Both the position numbers and the translations under genes were made by a program. The notes under the pieces were generated by a model. It saw only the letters and a program-made list of their open reading frames with translations, searched no databases and was not told the origin of the DNA. A DNA stretch of 34,358 nt from Flavobacteriaceae bacterium (GTDB lineage: Bacteria; Bacteroidota; Bacteroidia; Flavobacteriales; Flavobacteriaceae). Where the stretch lies: NCBI GenBank assembly GCA_947457255.1, contig CANGUZ010000027.1, positions 1-34,358 on the forward strand, read 5' to 3'. Of this stretch, positions 1-8,993 are shown piece after piece (within the stretch, counting starts at the first letter, position 1; every line of letters begins with the position of its first letter).

Positions 1-36
1 TAAAAAATTTAGATAAATAATTAAATCAATTTTACA

Positions 37-888
37 ATGATTAAAAACAACAACTTAATTTTTGATGTTGGAATGCATAAAGGCGAAGATACCTTATTTT
101 ATCTAAAAAAAGGTTTTAATGTAGTGGCTTTTGAAGCAAACCCAGAGTTAGTCTCTTTTTGTAAAAAAATATTCTATAAAGAAATTGAAGAGGGTAAATT
201 GATAATTGTTGAAGGTGCCATTGTTGACCATAAAAACGATTCAAATCCGAATGAGTCTATAATAAAGTTTTATGTAAATGAAAAGCTTAGTGTTTGGGGA
301 ACTGTAGATGAAAGTTGGATGAAAAGGAACATTAAACGGGGAAAGGACATTAAAATTATTGAGGTTAATAAAGTTAATTTTAATGAAGCATTAAAAAAAT
401 ACGGTATTCCATATTATCTTAAAATAGATATAGAAGGAATGGATAGAGTTTGTTTGAATGCTTTATTAGATTTTGATCAGAAGCCAAGTTATTTATCTAT
501 TGAGTCAGAGAAAGTATCTTTCAATGAGTTAAAAAATGAAATGGATTTATTGCTAAAAAACAGATATAGTCAATTTAAAATTGTCAATCAGGAAAATGTT
601 GCTTTCCAAAAAGAGCCTAAAAATTCTATTGAAGGTAAATTTATAGATTATAAATTCGAAAGTGGTTCTACAGGTCTTTTTGGTAATGATTTACCTTATA
701 ATTGGTTAAGTTATTACAGGGCTATTTTCAGGTATATACTTATTTTTTTAGGTTATAAATTGCTTGGTGACTATGGATTAATTTCAAATAGAATATTTAT
801 AAAAAAATTAGTTTTAAAATTTATTAAATTGTTTACAAAACAACCTGTTCCGGGTTGGTATGATACGCATGCAAAATTAAATGAATAA
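37..888 (+). CDS. FkbM family SAM-dependent methyltransferase
   Basis: A 283-residue cytosolic protein of the FkbM methyltransferase family, which O-methylates sugars or related small acceptors using S-adenosylmethionine. Visible motifs are the SAM-binding DVGMHKG at residues 10-16, the FEANP stretch near 32-36 that normally holds the acidic ribose contact, and the family's LKIDIEGMD block near 128-136. The C-terminal 100 residues are not diagnostic. It is followed 29 bases later by a glycosyltransferase and then the sialic acid genes, so it probably decorates the same surface glycan. The upstream promoter would lie outside the window. The family is clear; the acceptor sugar is unknown. Confidence 0.85.
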   Translation: MIKNNNLIFDVGMHKGEDTLFYLKKGFNVVAFEANPELVSFCKKIFYKEIEEGKLIIVEGAIVDHKNDSNPNESIIKFYVNEKLSVWGTVDESWMKRNIKRGKDIKIIEVNKVNFNEALKKYGIPYYLKIDIEGMDRVCLNALLDFDQKPSYLSIESEKVSFNELKNEMDLLLKNRYSQFKIVNQENVAFQKEPKNSIEGKFIDYKFESGSTGLFGNDLPYNWLSYYRAIFRYILIFLGYKLLGDYGLISNRIFIKKLVLKFIKLFTKQPVPGWYDTHAKLNE

Positions 889-917
889 GTAAATGAATAT
901 TTATATAATTATAAATT

Positions 918-1943
918 ATGCGAATAGGTTTTAATCCAAATAAAGATAATGCAATAGTTGAAAATAATTATTTTCATCAAATCGTTATTCCTATATATTT
1001 ACCCAATTTTGAGGGCTATTTTAAAGATAGTTTTAGTATTTTAAAATACTCATTAAACTCTCTTTTTGCAAATTCGCACAATAAAACCTTTATTACTATA
1101 GTAAATAATGGTAGTTGTGATGAAGTGGTTTTGTTTCTGAACGATTTGCTACAGAAAAAGAAAATAAATGAGTTAATTACCGTTCATAATATTGGTAAGA
1201 TCAATGCAATTATTAAAGGAATTTCGGGACATAACTTCCAATTAATAACAGTTGCTGATGCTGATGTAATGTTTTTAAAAGATTGGCAAAAAGAAACTTA
1301 TCACGTATTTACTCATTTTACAAAAGCAGGTTTGGTTGGTTTGGTTCCCAATTCGAAAATGGTAAAACACCTAACAGCTAATGTAATTTTTGACAATTAT
1401 TTTTCAAAAAAACTAAAGTTTACCAAAGTCGAAAACCCAAATTCTATGCAGAAATTTGGCATAAGTGTGGGTAATGAAAATTATTTTAAAGACATTCACT
1501 TGCAAAAATATTTGACCCTCGAAAGCAACAATTTCAAAGCGGTTATTGGTTCAGGTCATTTTGTGGCAACTTATCGAGGCGATATTTTTAGAAAGTTACC
1601 TTTCCAAAGTACAGCATTTGCTTTAGGTGGCGATAGCGAAAATTTACTTCTTGATTATCCGGTCGTTAAAAATGGTCATTGGCGATTGACTACAGCAAAT
1701 AATTATGCCTTTCATATGGGCAATACTAACGAGAAATGGATGGTTGATTTGAATGCAGTCAACGAGTCAACTGAAATGATGAAATTTCAATTAGAAGCAC
1801 CTTTTTTACAACCCAATTCAACCAATTATTTTACTAATTTGTTCAAAAACAAACTTTTTTACAGGATAAATTACCAGAAAAATATTTGGAAATTGTTTTT
1901 GCAGTTGAAAGGATTAACAAAAACAGAGGCACAACAATATTAA
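918..1943 (+). CDS. Family 2 (GT-A) glycosyltransferase
   Basis: A 341-residue glycosyltransferase, probably using a nucleotide sugar at the cytosolic membrane face. It starts its GT-A fold with QIVIPIYLP near residues 21-29, has the VNNGS element near 62-66, and carries a DADVMF metal-binding motif at about 114-119, corresponding to the DxD of GT2 enzymes. The C-terminal half is less typical. Its TAA stop overlaps the ATG of neuA (TAATG at 1941-1945), which implies translational coupling. The donor and acceptor cannot be read from sequence; context suggests assembly of the sialylated surface glycan. Confidence 0.8.
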   Translation: MRIGFNPNKDNAIVENNYFHQIVIPIYLPNFEGYFKDSFSILKYSLNSLFANSHNKTFITIVNNGSCDEVVLFLNDLLQKKKINELITVHNIGKINAIIKGISGHNFQLITVADADVMFLKDWQKETYHVFTHFTKAGLVGLVPNSKMVKHLTANVIFDNYFSKKLKFTKVENPNSMQKFGISVGNENYFKDIHLQKYLTLESNNFKAVIGSGHFVATYRGDIFRKLPFQSTAFALGGDSENLLLDYPVVKNGHWRLTTANNYAFHMGNTNEKWMVDLNAVNESTEMMKFQLEAPFLQPNSTNYFTNLFKNKLFYRINYQKNIWKLFLQLKGLTKTEAQQY

Positions 1944-2608
1944 TGAAAACAATCGCTATTATTCCAGCTCGTGGAGGATCTAAAAGATTGCCTAACAAAA
2001 ATATTCTCTTGTTAGGAAATTATCCGTTATTAGTGCATTGCATTTTATTTGCACAAGCTAATAGTGAAATTATTGATGATATTTATGTTTCAACCGATGA
2101 TGAAAAAATTAAAGAAATAGCACTTCAGTTTGGAGCTAAAGTAATCGATAGACCAATAGTAATTTCAGGTGATTTAGAACCTACAATTACCACGTTGCAA
2201 CATGTTTTACAATCAATAAAAGATGAAGTTGAAAATGTAGTTTTATTACAACCTACTAATCCACTTCGACCAGAAAGTTTGCTAAAAGAATGTTATAATA
2301 CATTTAAAGAAACTAGCTCCGATAGCTTATTTACAGTTTCACAAAACCATCAAAAATTCGGAAAAATTGTCAATTCTAAATTTATTCCATTTAATTATGA
2401 AATTGGGCAACGAAGTCAAGATTTAGAGCCGCTATTTTTTGAAAATGGATTATTATATATAAGTAAAGCCAAGTCAATTCAAGATAATAAAATAATTTCA
2501 GAAAATGCTTTTCCGTTTGTTGTAAATCATATTTTTGCCCATGTTGATATCGATACACAAAATGATTTGGATTATGCTAACTATATATTAAATCATTTTA
2601 ATTTTTAA
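1943..2608 (+). CDS. neuA: CMP-N-acetylneuraminate (acylneuraminate) cytidylyltransferase
   Basis: A 221-residue enzyme that activates sialic acid with CTP to CMP-sialic acid. The nucleotide-binding signature IIPARGGSKRLPNKN is at residues 5-19, followed by IYVSTDD, LLQPTNPLR and the DIDTQNDLDYA motif near the C-terminus, as in the family. I chose the ATG at 1943 because it starts directly before the conserved first strand and overlaps the preceding stop as TAATG; a longer in-frame version beginning at 1886 would add about 19 unconserved residues and overlap the upstream gene by 58 bases. Length matches bacterial NeuA-type enzymes of about 220-230 residues. It is followed by neuB and neuC, completing the pathway. 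Confidence 0.93.
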   Translation: MKTIAIIPARGGSKRLPNKNILLLGNYPLLVHCILFAQANSEIIDDIYVSTDDEKIKEIALQFGAKVIDRPIVISGDLEPTITTLQHVLQSIKDEVENVVLLQPTNPLRPESLLKECYNTFKETSSDSLFTVSQNHQKFGKIVNSKFIPFNYEIGQRSQDLEPLFFENGLLYISKAKSIQDNKIISENAFPFVVNHIFAHVDIDTQNDLDYANYILNHFNF

Positions 2609-2620
2609 TTGTTAAAAAAA

Positions 2621-3664
2621 ATGAAGCCAAACTATATAGAAATTGCAGGAAGAAAAATTGGAACTGATTATCCACCATTAGTAATCGCAGAAATCGGTAT
2701 CAACCATGAAGGTTCATTAGCAATTGCCAAACAAATGGTTGATGCTGCCAAACGTGCTGGAGTTGAAGTGGTAAAACATCAAACTCACATTGTAGCAGAT
2801 GAAATGAGCGGTGCTGCCAAAAAAGTAATCCCAGGTAATGCCGATGTTTCAATTTATGAAATAATGGAACGTTGTTCTTTGAATGAAGCAGATGAATTTG
2901 AACTAAAAAACTATGTCGAAAGTAAAGACATGATTTTTATTTCTACTCCTTTTTCTCGAGCTGCAGCAGAACGTTTGAAGAAATTTGATATTCCTGCCTA
3001 TAAAATTGGTTCGGGAGAATGCAATAATTATCCACTTTTAGAGCACATTTGTTCGTTTGGAAAACCTGTAATTTTAAGTACTGGAATGAATTCAATTGAA
3101 AGTGTTCAAAAAGCAGTTACCATTTTTGACAAACACAATATTCCAGTTGCATTATTACACACAACAAATTTATATCCAACACCAATTCATTTAGTTCGTT
3201 TTGGAGCAATGATACAAATGCATAATGCTTTTCCTGATAAAGTTTTCGGACTTTCAGATCATACACTAAATAATAATGCTTGCTTGGGAGCTGTTGCGCT
3301 TGGAGCTAGTATTTTAGAACGACATTTTACGGACCATATGCAACGAACCGGACCTGATATTGTTTGTAGTATGGATGAAAGAGCTTGTTCTGATTTAATA
3401 GTAAGTTCAAATGAAATTTGGCAAATGCGTGGTGGAACTAAAGAACCTGCAAAGGAAGAACAAGTCACTATCGATTTTGCTTTTGCAACCGTTTGTAGTA
3501 TTTCAAATATCCAAAAAGGGGAACAACTAACCAAAAAAAATATTTGGGTAAAACGACCAGGGACTGGAAAAATTTTAGCAGAATATTTTGATAGTTTACT
3601 TGGTAAAAAAGCGACTCGCAATATTCAAAATGACGAGCAACTAAACTTTGATGATTTTCAATAA
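2621..3664 (+). CDS. neuB: N-acetylneuraminate synthase
   Basis: A 347-residue sialic acid synthase that condenses N-acetylmannosamine with phosphoenolpyruvate. The TIM barrel begins with [10 protein letters not shown] (about 22-31), continues with VKHQTH, the [10 protein letters not shown] block, STGMNS and GLSDHT, and ends its catalytic part with [16 protein letters not shown]-terminal SAF (antifreeze-like) domain spans about 285-347. ATG 2621 is preferred over an in-frame TTG at 2609 directly after the neuA stop. Motifs such as [21 protein letters not shown] and [11 protein letters not shown] match my memory of meningococcal Neu5Ac synthase rather than legionaminate synthases, so Neu5Ac is the favoured product. 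Confidence 0.94.
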   Translation: MKPNYIEIAGRKIGTDYPPLVIAEIGINHEGSLAIAKQMVDAAKRAGVEVVKHQTHIVADEMSGAAKKVIPGNADVSIYEIMERCSLNEADEFELKNYVESKDMIFISTPFSRAAAERLKKFDIPAYKIGSGECNNYPLLEHICSFGKPVILSTGMNSIESVQKAVTIFDKHNIPVALLHTTNLYPTPIHLVRFGAMIQMHNAFPDKVFGLSDHTLNNNACLGAVALGASILERHFTDHMQRTGPDIVCSMDERACSDLIVSSNEIWQMRGGTKEPAKEEQVTIDFAFATVCSISNIQKGEQLTKKNIWVKRPGTGKILAEYFDSLLGKKATRNIQNDEQLNFDDFQ

Positions 3665-4786
3665 ATGAAAAAAATCCTATTTCTAACAGGAACTCGTGCC
3701 GATTTCGGAAAAATAAAATCGCTTATAACAATTCTTGACTCACATCAAAATTTTGAAGTATTTGTTTTTGTTACCGGAATGCATTTGCAAAAAGAGTACG
3801 GATTTACACTTATTGAAATTGAAAGATGCAATTTTAAAAATGTGCATTCTTTTGAAAATAATACTCACGAAACCACCATGGATTTAACTTTAGCAAAAAC
3901 CATTGAGGGTTTGTCATCTTATTGTAAAAATGTGCAACCTGATTTGATTGTGGTTCATGGTGATAGAGTAGAAACCTTAGCTGGAGCTATTGTAGGGTCA
4001 TTAAATAATATTCTTGTTGCGCATATAGAAGGAGGTGAATTATCTGGAACTGTTGATGAACTCATTCGTCATAGTGTAACTAAACTAAGTCATATTCATT
4101 TTGTGTCAAATAAAGAAGCGGCAAAACGATTACTTCAAATGGGTGAAATGGAATCATCAATTTATACTATTGGTTCGCCTGATATTGATATTATGTTTTC
4201 AGATGCATTGCCTAGTTTAGAAAAAGTAAAAGAATATTATCAAATTCCATTTAAGCAATTCGGAATCGTAATGTTTCATCCTGTTACAACTGAAGTAAAT
4301 GAGATGAAAGAATATACAGATAATTTTGTAAATGCATTGTTAGAAGATTATCGCAATTATATTATTATTTATCCCAATAACGATTTAGGAAGTAAGTACA
4401 TCATAGAAAGTTATCAAGAATTTAAAATGAATTCACGTTTTAGAGTTTTTCCATCACTTCGATTTGAATATTTTTTAACTCTTCTCAAGAATGCACAATT
4501 TATTATTGGTAATAGTAGTGCAGGAATTCGTGAGGCTCCTTATTACGGAATTCCAATTATAAATATAGGAACTCGTCAGCAAAACAGAACTGTACAATCA
4601 GATATTATTAATGTAGATTACACTTTTACCTCTATAAAAAAGGCATTATCTGTTATCGATACCCACAAATGTCAGCTTTACAAAAATGATTTTGGATACG
4701 GTAATAGTTCAGAGTTATTTCTTAAATTGTTATTAAAAGACGATATTTGGAAACTCAATCACCAAAAACAGTTTATAGATAATTAA
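3665..4786 (+). CDS. neuC: UDP-N-acetylglucosamine 2-epimerase (hydrolysing)
   Basis: A 373-residue GT-B-fold enzyme that converts UDP-GlcNAc to free ManNAc and UDP, supplying NeuB. It opens with FLTGTRADFGK (about 5-15), then VHGDRVETLAGA, HIEGGELSGTVDE, RHSVTKLSHIH, MFHPVTTE and the uridine-pocket region GNSSAGIREAP near 280-290. These match hydrolysing epimerases; a UDP-diNAcBac (LegG-like) specificity is possible but less likely given the Neu5Ac-type NeuB next to it. The ATG follows the neuB stop with no gap, so the two are surely co-translated. Length is normal for NeuC (about 370-390). Confidence 0.93.
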   Translation: MKKILFLTGTRADFGKIKSLITILDSHQNFEVFVFVTGMHLQKEYGFTLIEIERCNFKNVHSFENNTHETTMDLTLAKTIEGLSSYCKNVQPDLIVVHGDRVETLAGAIVGSLNNILVAHIEGGELSGTVDELIRHSVTKLSHIHFVSNKEAAKRLLQMGEMESSIYTIGSPDIDIMFSDALPSLEKVKEYYQIPFKQFGIVMFHPVTTEVNEMKEYTDNFVNALLEDYRNYIIIYPNNDLGSKYIIESYQEFKMNSRFRVFPSLRFEYFLTLLKNAQFIIGNSSAGIREAPYYGIPIINIGTRQQNRTVQSDIINVDYTFTSIKKALSVIDTHKCQLYKNDFGYGNSSELFLKLLLKDDIWKLNHQKQFIDN

Positions 4787-6166
4787 ATGCAAAAAGACAA
4801 GATTCTATTAGTAGTTCCAGATGGAGTAGGAATAAGGAATTACCTATACTCTAAAGTTTTTGATGAAGTGCAAGATTTGGTAATATTTCATAATCTAGGA
4901 ACTGAAGTCTTAGATTATTTAAAACATTATAAAAACATTTCGAATACTATTTCTATTCCAGATTATAAGGAATCAATAAAAGAAAAATATTTAAGAGAAT
5001 TAATTTGTCTTTCTCGTTTATATTATAATGCCAAAAAAGTAAATAATAAAACAATCTTAACCAATTGGGTTTGGAATCAAAAAACATTTATCAAGAAAAT
5101 ATTTTATAAATGGATAGAAATTCAATCTCGTTTCTACACAAGTTATGACGCTATTTTGCAATTAGAAATAAAATATCAGAAAGCGATTCGTAAAAATTTT
5201 TTTTATAAAGATATTGTTAGCCTATTATTAAAAGAAAAACCTAAAAGTATAATTTGTACACATCAAAGAGGACTGAAAATGGCAACAATTTTTGCAGCTG
5301 CACATGATTTAGGTATACCAACTACAACGGTTATTTATTCTTGGGACAATTTGCCTAAAGCGAGATTAGCACTACGAGCTAATAAATATTTAGTTTGGTC
5401 TGACCATATGAAAAAAGAAATGAGTATTTATTATCCTGAAATTCATAATGACGATATTATAGTAACAGGAACTCCTCAATTTGAATTTTATCAGGATAAA
5501 AATAATATTATTGATAAAAAGTTTTTTTTTGAAACCTACAATTTAAATGAAAATAAAAAAATAATCTGTTATTCTGGAGATGATATAACAACTTGTCCAG
5601 ATGATCCAAAATATCTCGAAGATATTACTGAAGAAATTAGTAAAGCTGGATTAGAAAACGAATATCAAATACTACTTCGACGTTGTCCTACTGATATATC
5701 AGGGAGATTTGAGGATGTAAGAAAGAAATATCCTGACTTGATAAAAGAAGTAACCCCTAAATGGAATTTTAATACTGATTCAAGTTGGACAACAATTTAT
5801 CCTACTTTTGATGATGTAAAATTGTTGGTCAGTACTGTTTTTTATTCAGATATTGTTATAAATTTGGGTTCTACAATGGCATTTGATTTTGCAATTTTAA
5901 AAAAACCTTGTGTATTTATCAATTATGATCAAGCATATAAATTAAATAAAAATTGGTCCGCTAAAACAATATATGGGTTTCAACATTTTAGAAGTATGCC
6001 TAGTAATGAAGCTGTAATTTGGCTCAATGATAAAAGCGAAATAATAGACAAATTGATAAATTATAAATTACATGAAAATCAAATTGCAATGCAAGATTGG
6101 AAAAGAATAGTTATTGCAGATTACAGTAAGTCATCAGCTTTAATTAATACGGCTTTAAATATATAA
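4787..6166 (+). CDS. Putative GT-B-like surface polysaccharide transferase, possible sialyltransferase
   Basis: A 459-residue protein that I cannot place in a named family with certainty. It has no signal peptide. The C-terminal half looks like a GT-B donor domain: VTGTPQF near 226-232, a KIICYSGDD strand-turn near 257-265, LLRRCPTD near 296-303 at the place where capsule transferases usually carry an HP pair, and NLGSTMAFDFAILKKPCVF near 359-377, a G-S/T-S/T element typical of polysaccharide and CDP-alditol transferases. It starts immediately after the neuC stop, inside the sialic acid cassette, so it is a candidate for the enzyme that uses CMP-sialic acid. That substrate is inference from position only. 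Confidence 0.6.
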   Translation: MQKDKILLVVPDGVGIRNYLYSKVFDEVQDLVIFHNLGTEVLDYLKHYKNISNTISIPDYKESIKEKYLRELICLSRLYYNAKKVNNKTILTNWVWNQKTFIKKIFYKWIEIQSRFYTSYDAILQLEIKYQKAIRKNFFYKDIVSLLLKEKPKSIICTHQRGLKMATIFAAAHDLGIPTTTVIYSWDNLPKARLALRANKYLVWSDHMKKEMSIYYPEIHNDDIIVTGTPQFEFYQDKNNIIDKKFFFETYNLNENKKIICYSGDDITTCPDDPKYLEDITEEISKAGLENEYQILLRRCPTDISGRFEDVRKKYPDLIKEVTPKWNFNTDSSWTTIYPTFDDVKLLVSTVFYSDIVINLGSTMAFDFAILKKPCVFINYDQAYKLNKNWSAKTIYGFQHFRSMPSNEAVIWLNDKSEIIDKLINYKLHENQIAMQDWKRIVIADYSKSSALINTALNI

Positions 6167-6170
6167 AATA

Positions 6171-7319
6171 ATGCATATTTGTTTCATTACGCACGAATAT
6201 CCTAAACCTAGTTTTTCTCATGGTGGAATAGGAAGTTTTGTAAAGACCATTGCTGAAAAATTAGTTGAAAAAGGTATAGATGTAAGTGTGGTTGGAATAA
6301 ATTATACTTCTAATAACGAGGAAACTAATGAATCAGGTATAAAAATTTTTCGTTTAAAGAAAAATTTTATTAAAGGAATTTCCTGGTGGTTCAATTCTAA
6401 TCAAATTAACTCTAAAATTGAAGAAATTCACCAGAAATACCCAATTGATATTATAGAAACCTCAGAACTTGGGCTTGCATTTATAAAAAAAACAGTTGGC
6501 ATAAAATATGTAATTCGTTTGCATGGCGGACATCATTTTTTTAGCGAGGCTGAGAATAGAGGTATAAATAAATGGAAAGGATTTCAGGAAAAAAAATCAT
6601 TTTCTAAAGCAGATGGTTTTATTGCAGTTTCTCAATATGTAAAGACGCATACTGAGAAATATTTGAGTTACAACAACAAAAAAACAGTTTTAATAAATTA
6701 CCCAATTAATACAAAATTATTTCGACCATTAGATTTTCAAATTATTGAAGATAGAATTGTTTTTGCAGGAACAGTTTGCGAAAAAAAAGGAATTAGACAG
6801 CTCATACAAGCTTTTCCAATAGTACAGAAACGTTTTCCAAAAGCAACATTAGAAATTTATGGTAGAGATTGGTTTTTCCCGGATGGAAGTTCATATATAG
6901 AAAAATTAAAAAAAAATGAATTACTACAACTAGGAAAAACAGCCAATGCAATTCATTTTCACGGGGCAATTTCGTATGAATTAATTCCCATAAAATATGC
7001 AGAAGCTGCGGTTTGTGTTTTTCCATCTCACATGGAAACCCAAGGTTTAGTTGCGCCAGAAGCCATGGCAATGGAAAAAACAGTAGTTTTTACAAAATTA
7101 GGACCAGGAATAGAAACAATTTCAAACTTTGAAACAGGCCTGCTTTGTGACCCGCTAAATCCAAATGAAATAGCAGAAAAAATAATATGGGTTCTTTCAA
7201 ATAAAGAAAAATCTATGCTAATAGGGAAAAAAGCAAGAGAATTTGTTATTAATAAGTATGATTTGAACATAATTGTAAAGAAAAATGTTGAATTCTACAA
7301 TTCAATTTCAGAAAAATAA
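6171..7319 (+). CDS. GT4 family glycosyltransferase
   Basis: A 382-residue retaining GT-B glycosyltransferase. The N-terminal acceptor domain begins ICFITHEYPKPS with the glycine-rich HGGIGSF near 18-24. The C-terminal domain begins at about residue 195 with IVFAGTVCEKKGIRQLI and carries the EX7E-like METQGLVAPEAMAME near 285-299, which contacts the sugar nucleotide. Four bases separate it from the preceding gene and one base from the next. Membrane association on the cytosolic side is usual. The transferred sugar is not determinable. Confidence 0.88.
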   Translation: MHICFITHEYPKPSFSHGGIGSFVKTIAEKLVEKGIDVSVVGINYTSNNEETNESGIKIFRLKKNFIKGISWWFNSNQINSKIEEIHQKYPIDIIETSELGLAFIKKTVGIKYVIRLHGGHHFFSEAENRGINKWKGFQEKKSFSKADGFIAVSQYVKTHTEKYLSYNNKKTVLINYPINTKLFRPLDFQIIEDRIVFAGTVCEKKGIRQLIQAFPIVQKRFPKATLEIYGRDWFFPDGSSYIEKLKKNELLQLGKTANAIHFHGAISYELIPIKYAEAAVCVFPSHMETQGLVAPEAMAMEKTVVFTKLGPGIETISNFETGLLCDPLNPNEIAEKIIWVLSNKEKSMLIGKKAREFVINKYDLNIIVKKNVEFYNSISEK

Positions 7320-7320
7320 T

Positions 7321-7875
7321 ATGACTACATTTCATTTAATCTATTCTGATTATAAAAAAATGAAAAATTATGGATCAAATTTCATTGTAATTTTATTTTT
7401 TACTCAGGCTTTTTGGGCTATCTTTCAATATAGAATTGCTCATTTTTTCAATGAAAAAATTAAAATACAGCCTTTTCGGCATATATTTATGTTATTTATG
7501 TATTCATGGCAAAAAATGATTGAAATACTTACTGGGATTTCCATACCAGCTTCGGTTAAAATTGGGCATTCTTTTTATATTGGACATTTTGGCGGAATAA
7601 TTATTAATTCTGATGCAGTTATCGGAAATGATTGTAATATCTCTCAAGGGGTTACTATTGGAGTTTCTGGATTAGGAGATAAAAGAGGAGTTCCAATAAT
7701 TGGTAATAACGTATATATAGGTGCAAATTGCGTAGTTGCAGGAAAAATAGTAATAGAAGATAATGTATTAATAGGCGCTTGTTCTTTAGTAAATACGGAT
7801 GTTAAGTCTAATTGCACTATTCTTGGCGTTCCAGCTTATATAGTATCTGATAGAGGTTCTAAAGGTTATATTTAA
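7321..7875 (+). CDS. Hexapeptide-repeat O-acetyltransferase (serine acetyltransferase-like)
   Basis: A 184-residue left-handed beta-helix acyltransferase of the CysE/colanic-acid acetyltransferase type, expected to move acetyl from acetyl-CoA to a sugar hydroxyl. The N-terminal 80 residues are hydrophobic and helical; the beta-helix runs from about 75 to 170 with hexapeptides such as IGNDCN, IGNNVY, IGANCV and IEDNVL, and the catalytic region GHFGG near 91-95. ATG 7321 is one base after the previous stop; an upstream in-frame start at 7285 lies in the preceding gene and adds unlike sequence. The stop overlaps the next ATG as TAATG. Context points to glycan O-acetylation rather than cysteine synthesis. 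Confidence 0.83.
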   Translation: MTTFHLIYSDYKKMKNYGSNFIVILFFTQAFWAIFQYRIAHFFNEKIKIQPFRHIFMLFMYSWQKMIEILTGISIPASVKIGHSFYIGHFGGIIINSDAVIGNDCNISQGVTIGVSGLGDKRGVPIIGNNVYIGANCVVAGKIVIEDNVLIGACSLVNTDVKSNCTILGVPAYIVSDRGSKGYI

Positions 7876-8993
7876 TGAAACTAATCGTAATATCATCTTC
7901 TCCATTGGTACAAAAAAATAATTTGTATAATGCATATAGTCCTTATGTAAAGGAATTAGAAATTTGGGCAAAATATTCAGATGAAATTGCCTTTTTTTGC
8001 CCTGTTTGGAAGGAAGATAATGGATTGTTGATTTCAAAAATTAATTTCCCAATATCAAAAATATTTTTTGCTAAGGAATTTAATGTTAAATCATTCAATA
8101 ATTTCATTATAGCATTTTTATATTCTTTTTTTAATTTTTATAAAATATTTCAATCAATGATTTGGGCAGACCACATTCATTTACGTTGCCCCGGAAATAT
8201 TGGTTTAATGGGGGCTATAGTTCAAATTTTCTTCCCTAAAAAGAAGAAAACAACAAAATATGCAGGAAATTGGGACCCAAAATCGAAACAGCCTTTAAGT
8301 TATAGATTGCAAAAATGGATTTTAAATAATACATTTTTAACAAAAAATATGCAAGTTTTAGTATATGGTGAATGGGAAAGTAGTTCTAAAAATATTAAAC
8401 CGTTTTTTACAGCTTCCTATTGGGAGAAAGAAAAATTACCTATTGCTATAAGAAATTTTGAAAATTTAATTTCGTTTATTTTTGTAGGAACTTTATCTAC
8501 AGGTAAACAACCTTTGTATGCTGTAAAACTTGTAGAAAAAATAAAAGAGAGAGGGTATAAAGTTAATTTATCTATATATGGAAATGGAGAAGAAGCAGAT
8601 AGTTTAAAAGAATATATTTTTCAGAATAATTTAGAAAAATTTATTCACCTAAAAGGGAATCATTCTCAGGAAAGTATTAAAAAAGTGTATCAAGAAAGCC
8701 ATTTTATGATTTTACCCTCACAAAGTGAAGGTTGGCCAAAAGTAGTTGCAGAATCTATGTTTTGGGGATGTTTGCCTATTACCACAAGAGTCTCTTGTAT
8801 AGAAAACATGTTAGATAACGGTAATAGAGGATTACTATTAAAAATGAATTTTAATGACGATTTAGAACAAATAATAGCTATTCTAAATAATCAAGAAGCA
8901 TACGATAGTAAAGTTAGAAAAAGTATTCTATGGTCAAGAAAATATACTTTAGATTTGTTTGAAACGGAGATTAAAAATTTATTAAATCCATGA
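7875..8993 (+). CDS. GT4-like glycosyltransferase
   Basis: A 372-residue GT-B protein. The N-terminal domain is divergent, with a lysine-rich segment (PKKKKTTKY near 125-133) before GNWDPKS. The donor domain begins at about 197 with FIFVGTLSTGKQP and contains LSIYGNGEE and the SQSEGWPKVVAESMFWG element near 277-293, with the two glutamates of the EX7E motif. The ATG overlaps the previous stop (TAATG), and the TGA overlaps the next ATG (ATGA at 8990-8993). The sugar donor and acceptor are unknown; position makes it a glycan assembly enzyme. Confidence 0.85.
   Translation: MKLIVISSSPLVQKNNLYNAYSPYVKELEIWAKYSDEIAFFCPVWKEDNGLLISKINFPISKIFFAKEFNVKSFNNFIIAFLYSFFNFYKIFQSMIWADHIHLRCPGNIGLMGAIVQIFFPKKKKTTKYAGNWDPKSKQPLSYRLQKWILNNTFLTKNMQVLVYGEWESSSKNIKPFFTASYWEKEKLPIAIRNFENLISFIFVGTLSTGKQPLYAVKLVEKIKERGYKVNLSIYGNGEEADSLKEYIFQNNLEKFIHLKGNHSQESIKKVYQESHFMILPSQSEGWPKVVAESMFWGCLPITTRVSCIENMLDNGNRGLLLKMNFNDDLEQIIAILNNQEAYDSKVRKSILWSRKYTLDLFETEIKNLLNP

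Noticed and set aside
3259..3621. A 120-residue open frame on the - strand inside neuB
   Set aside because: It is fully antisense to a well-supported gene and has no family-like sequence.
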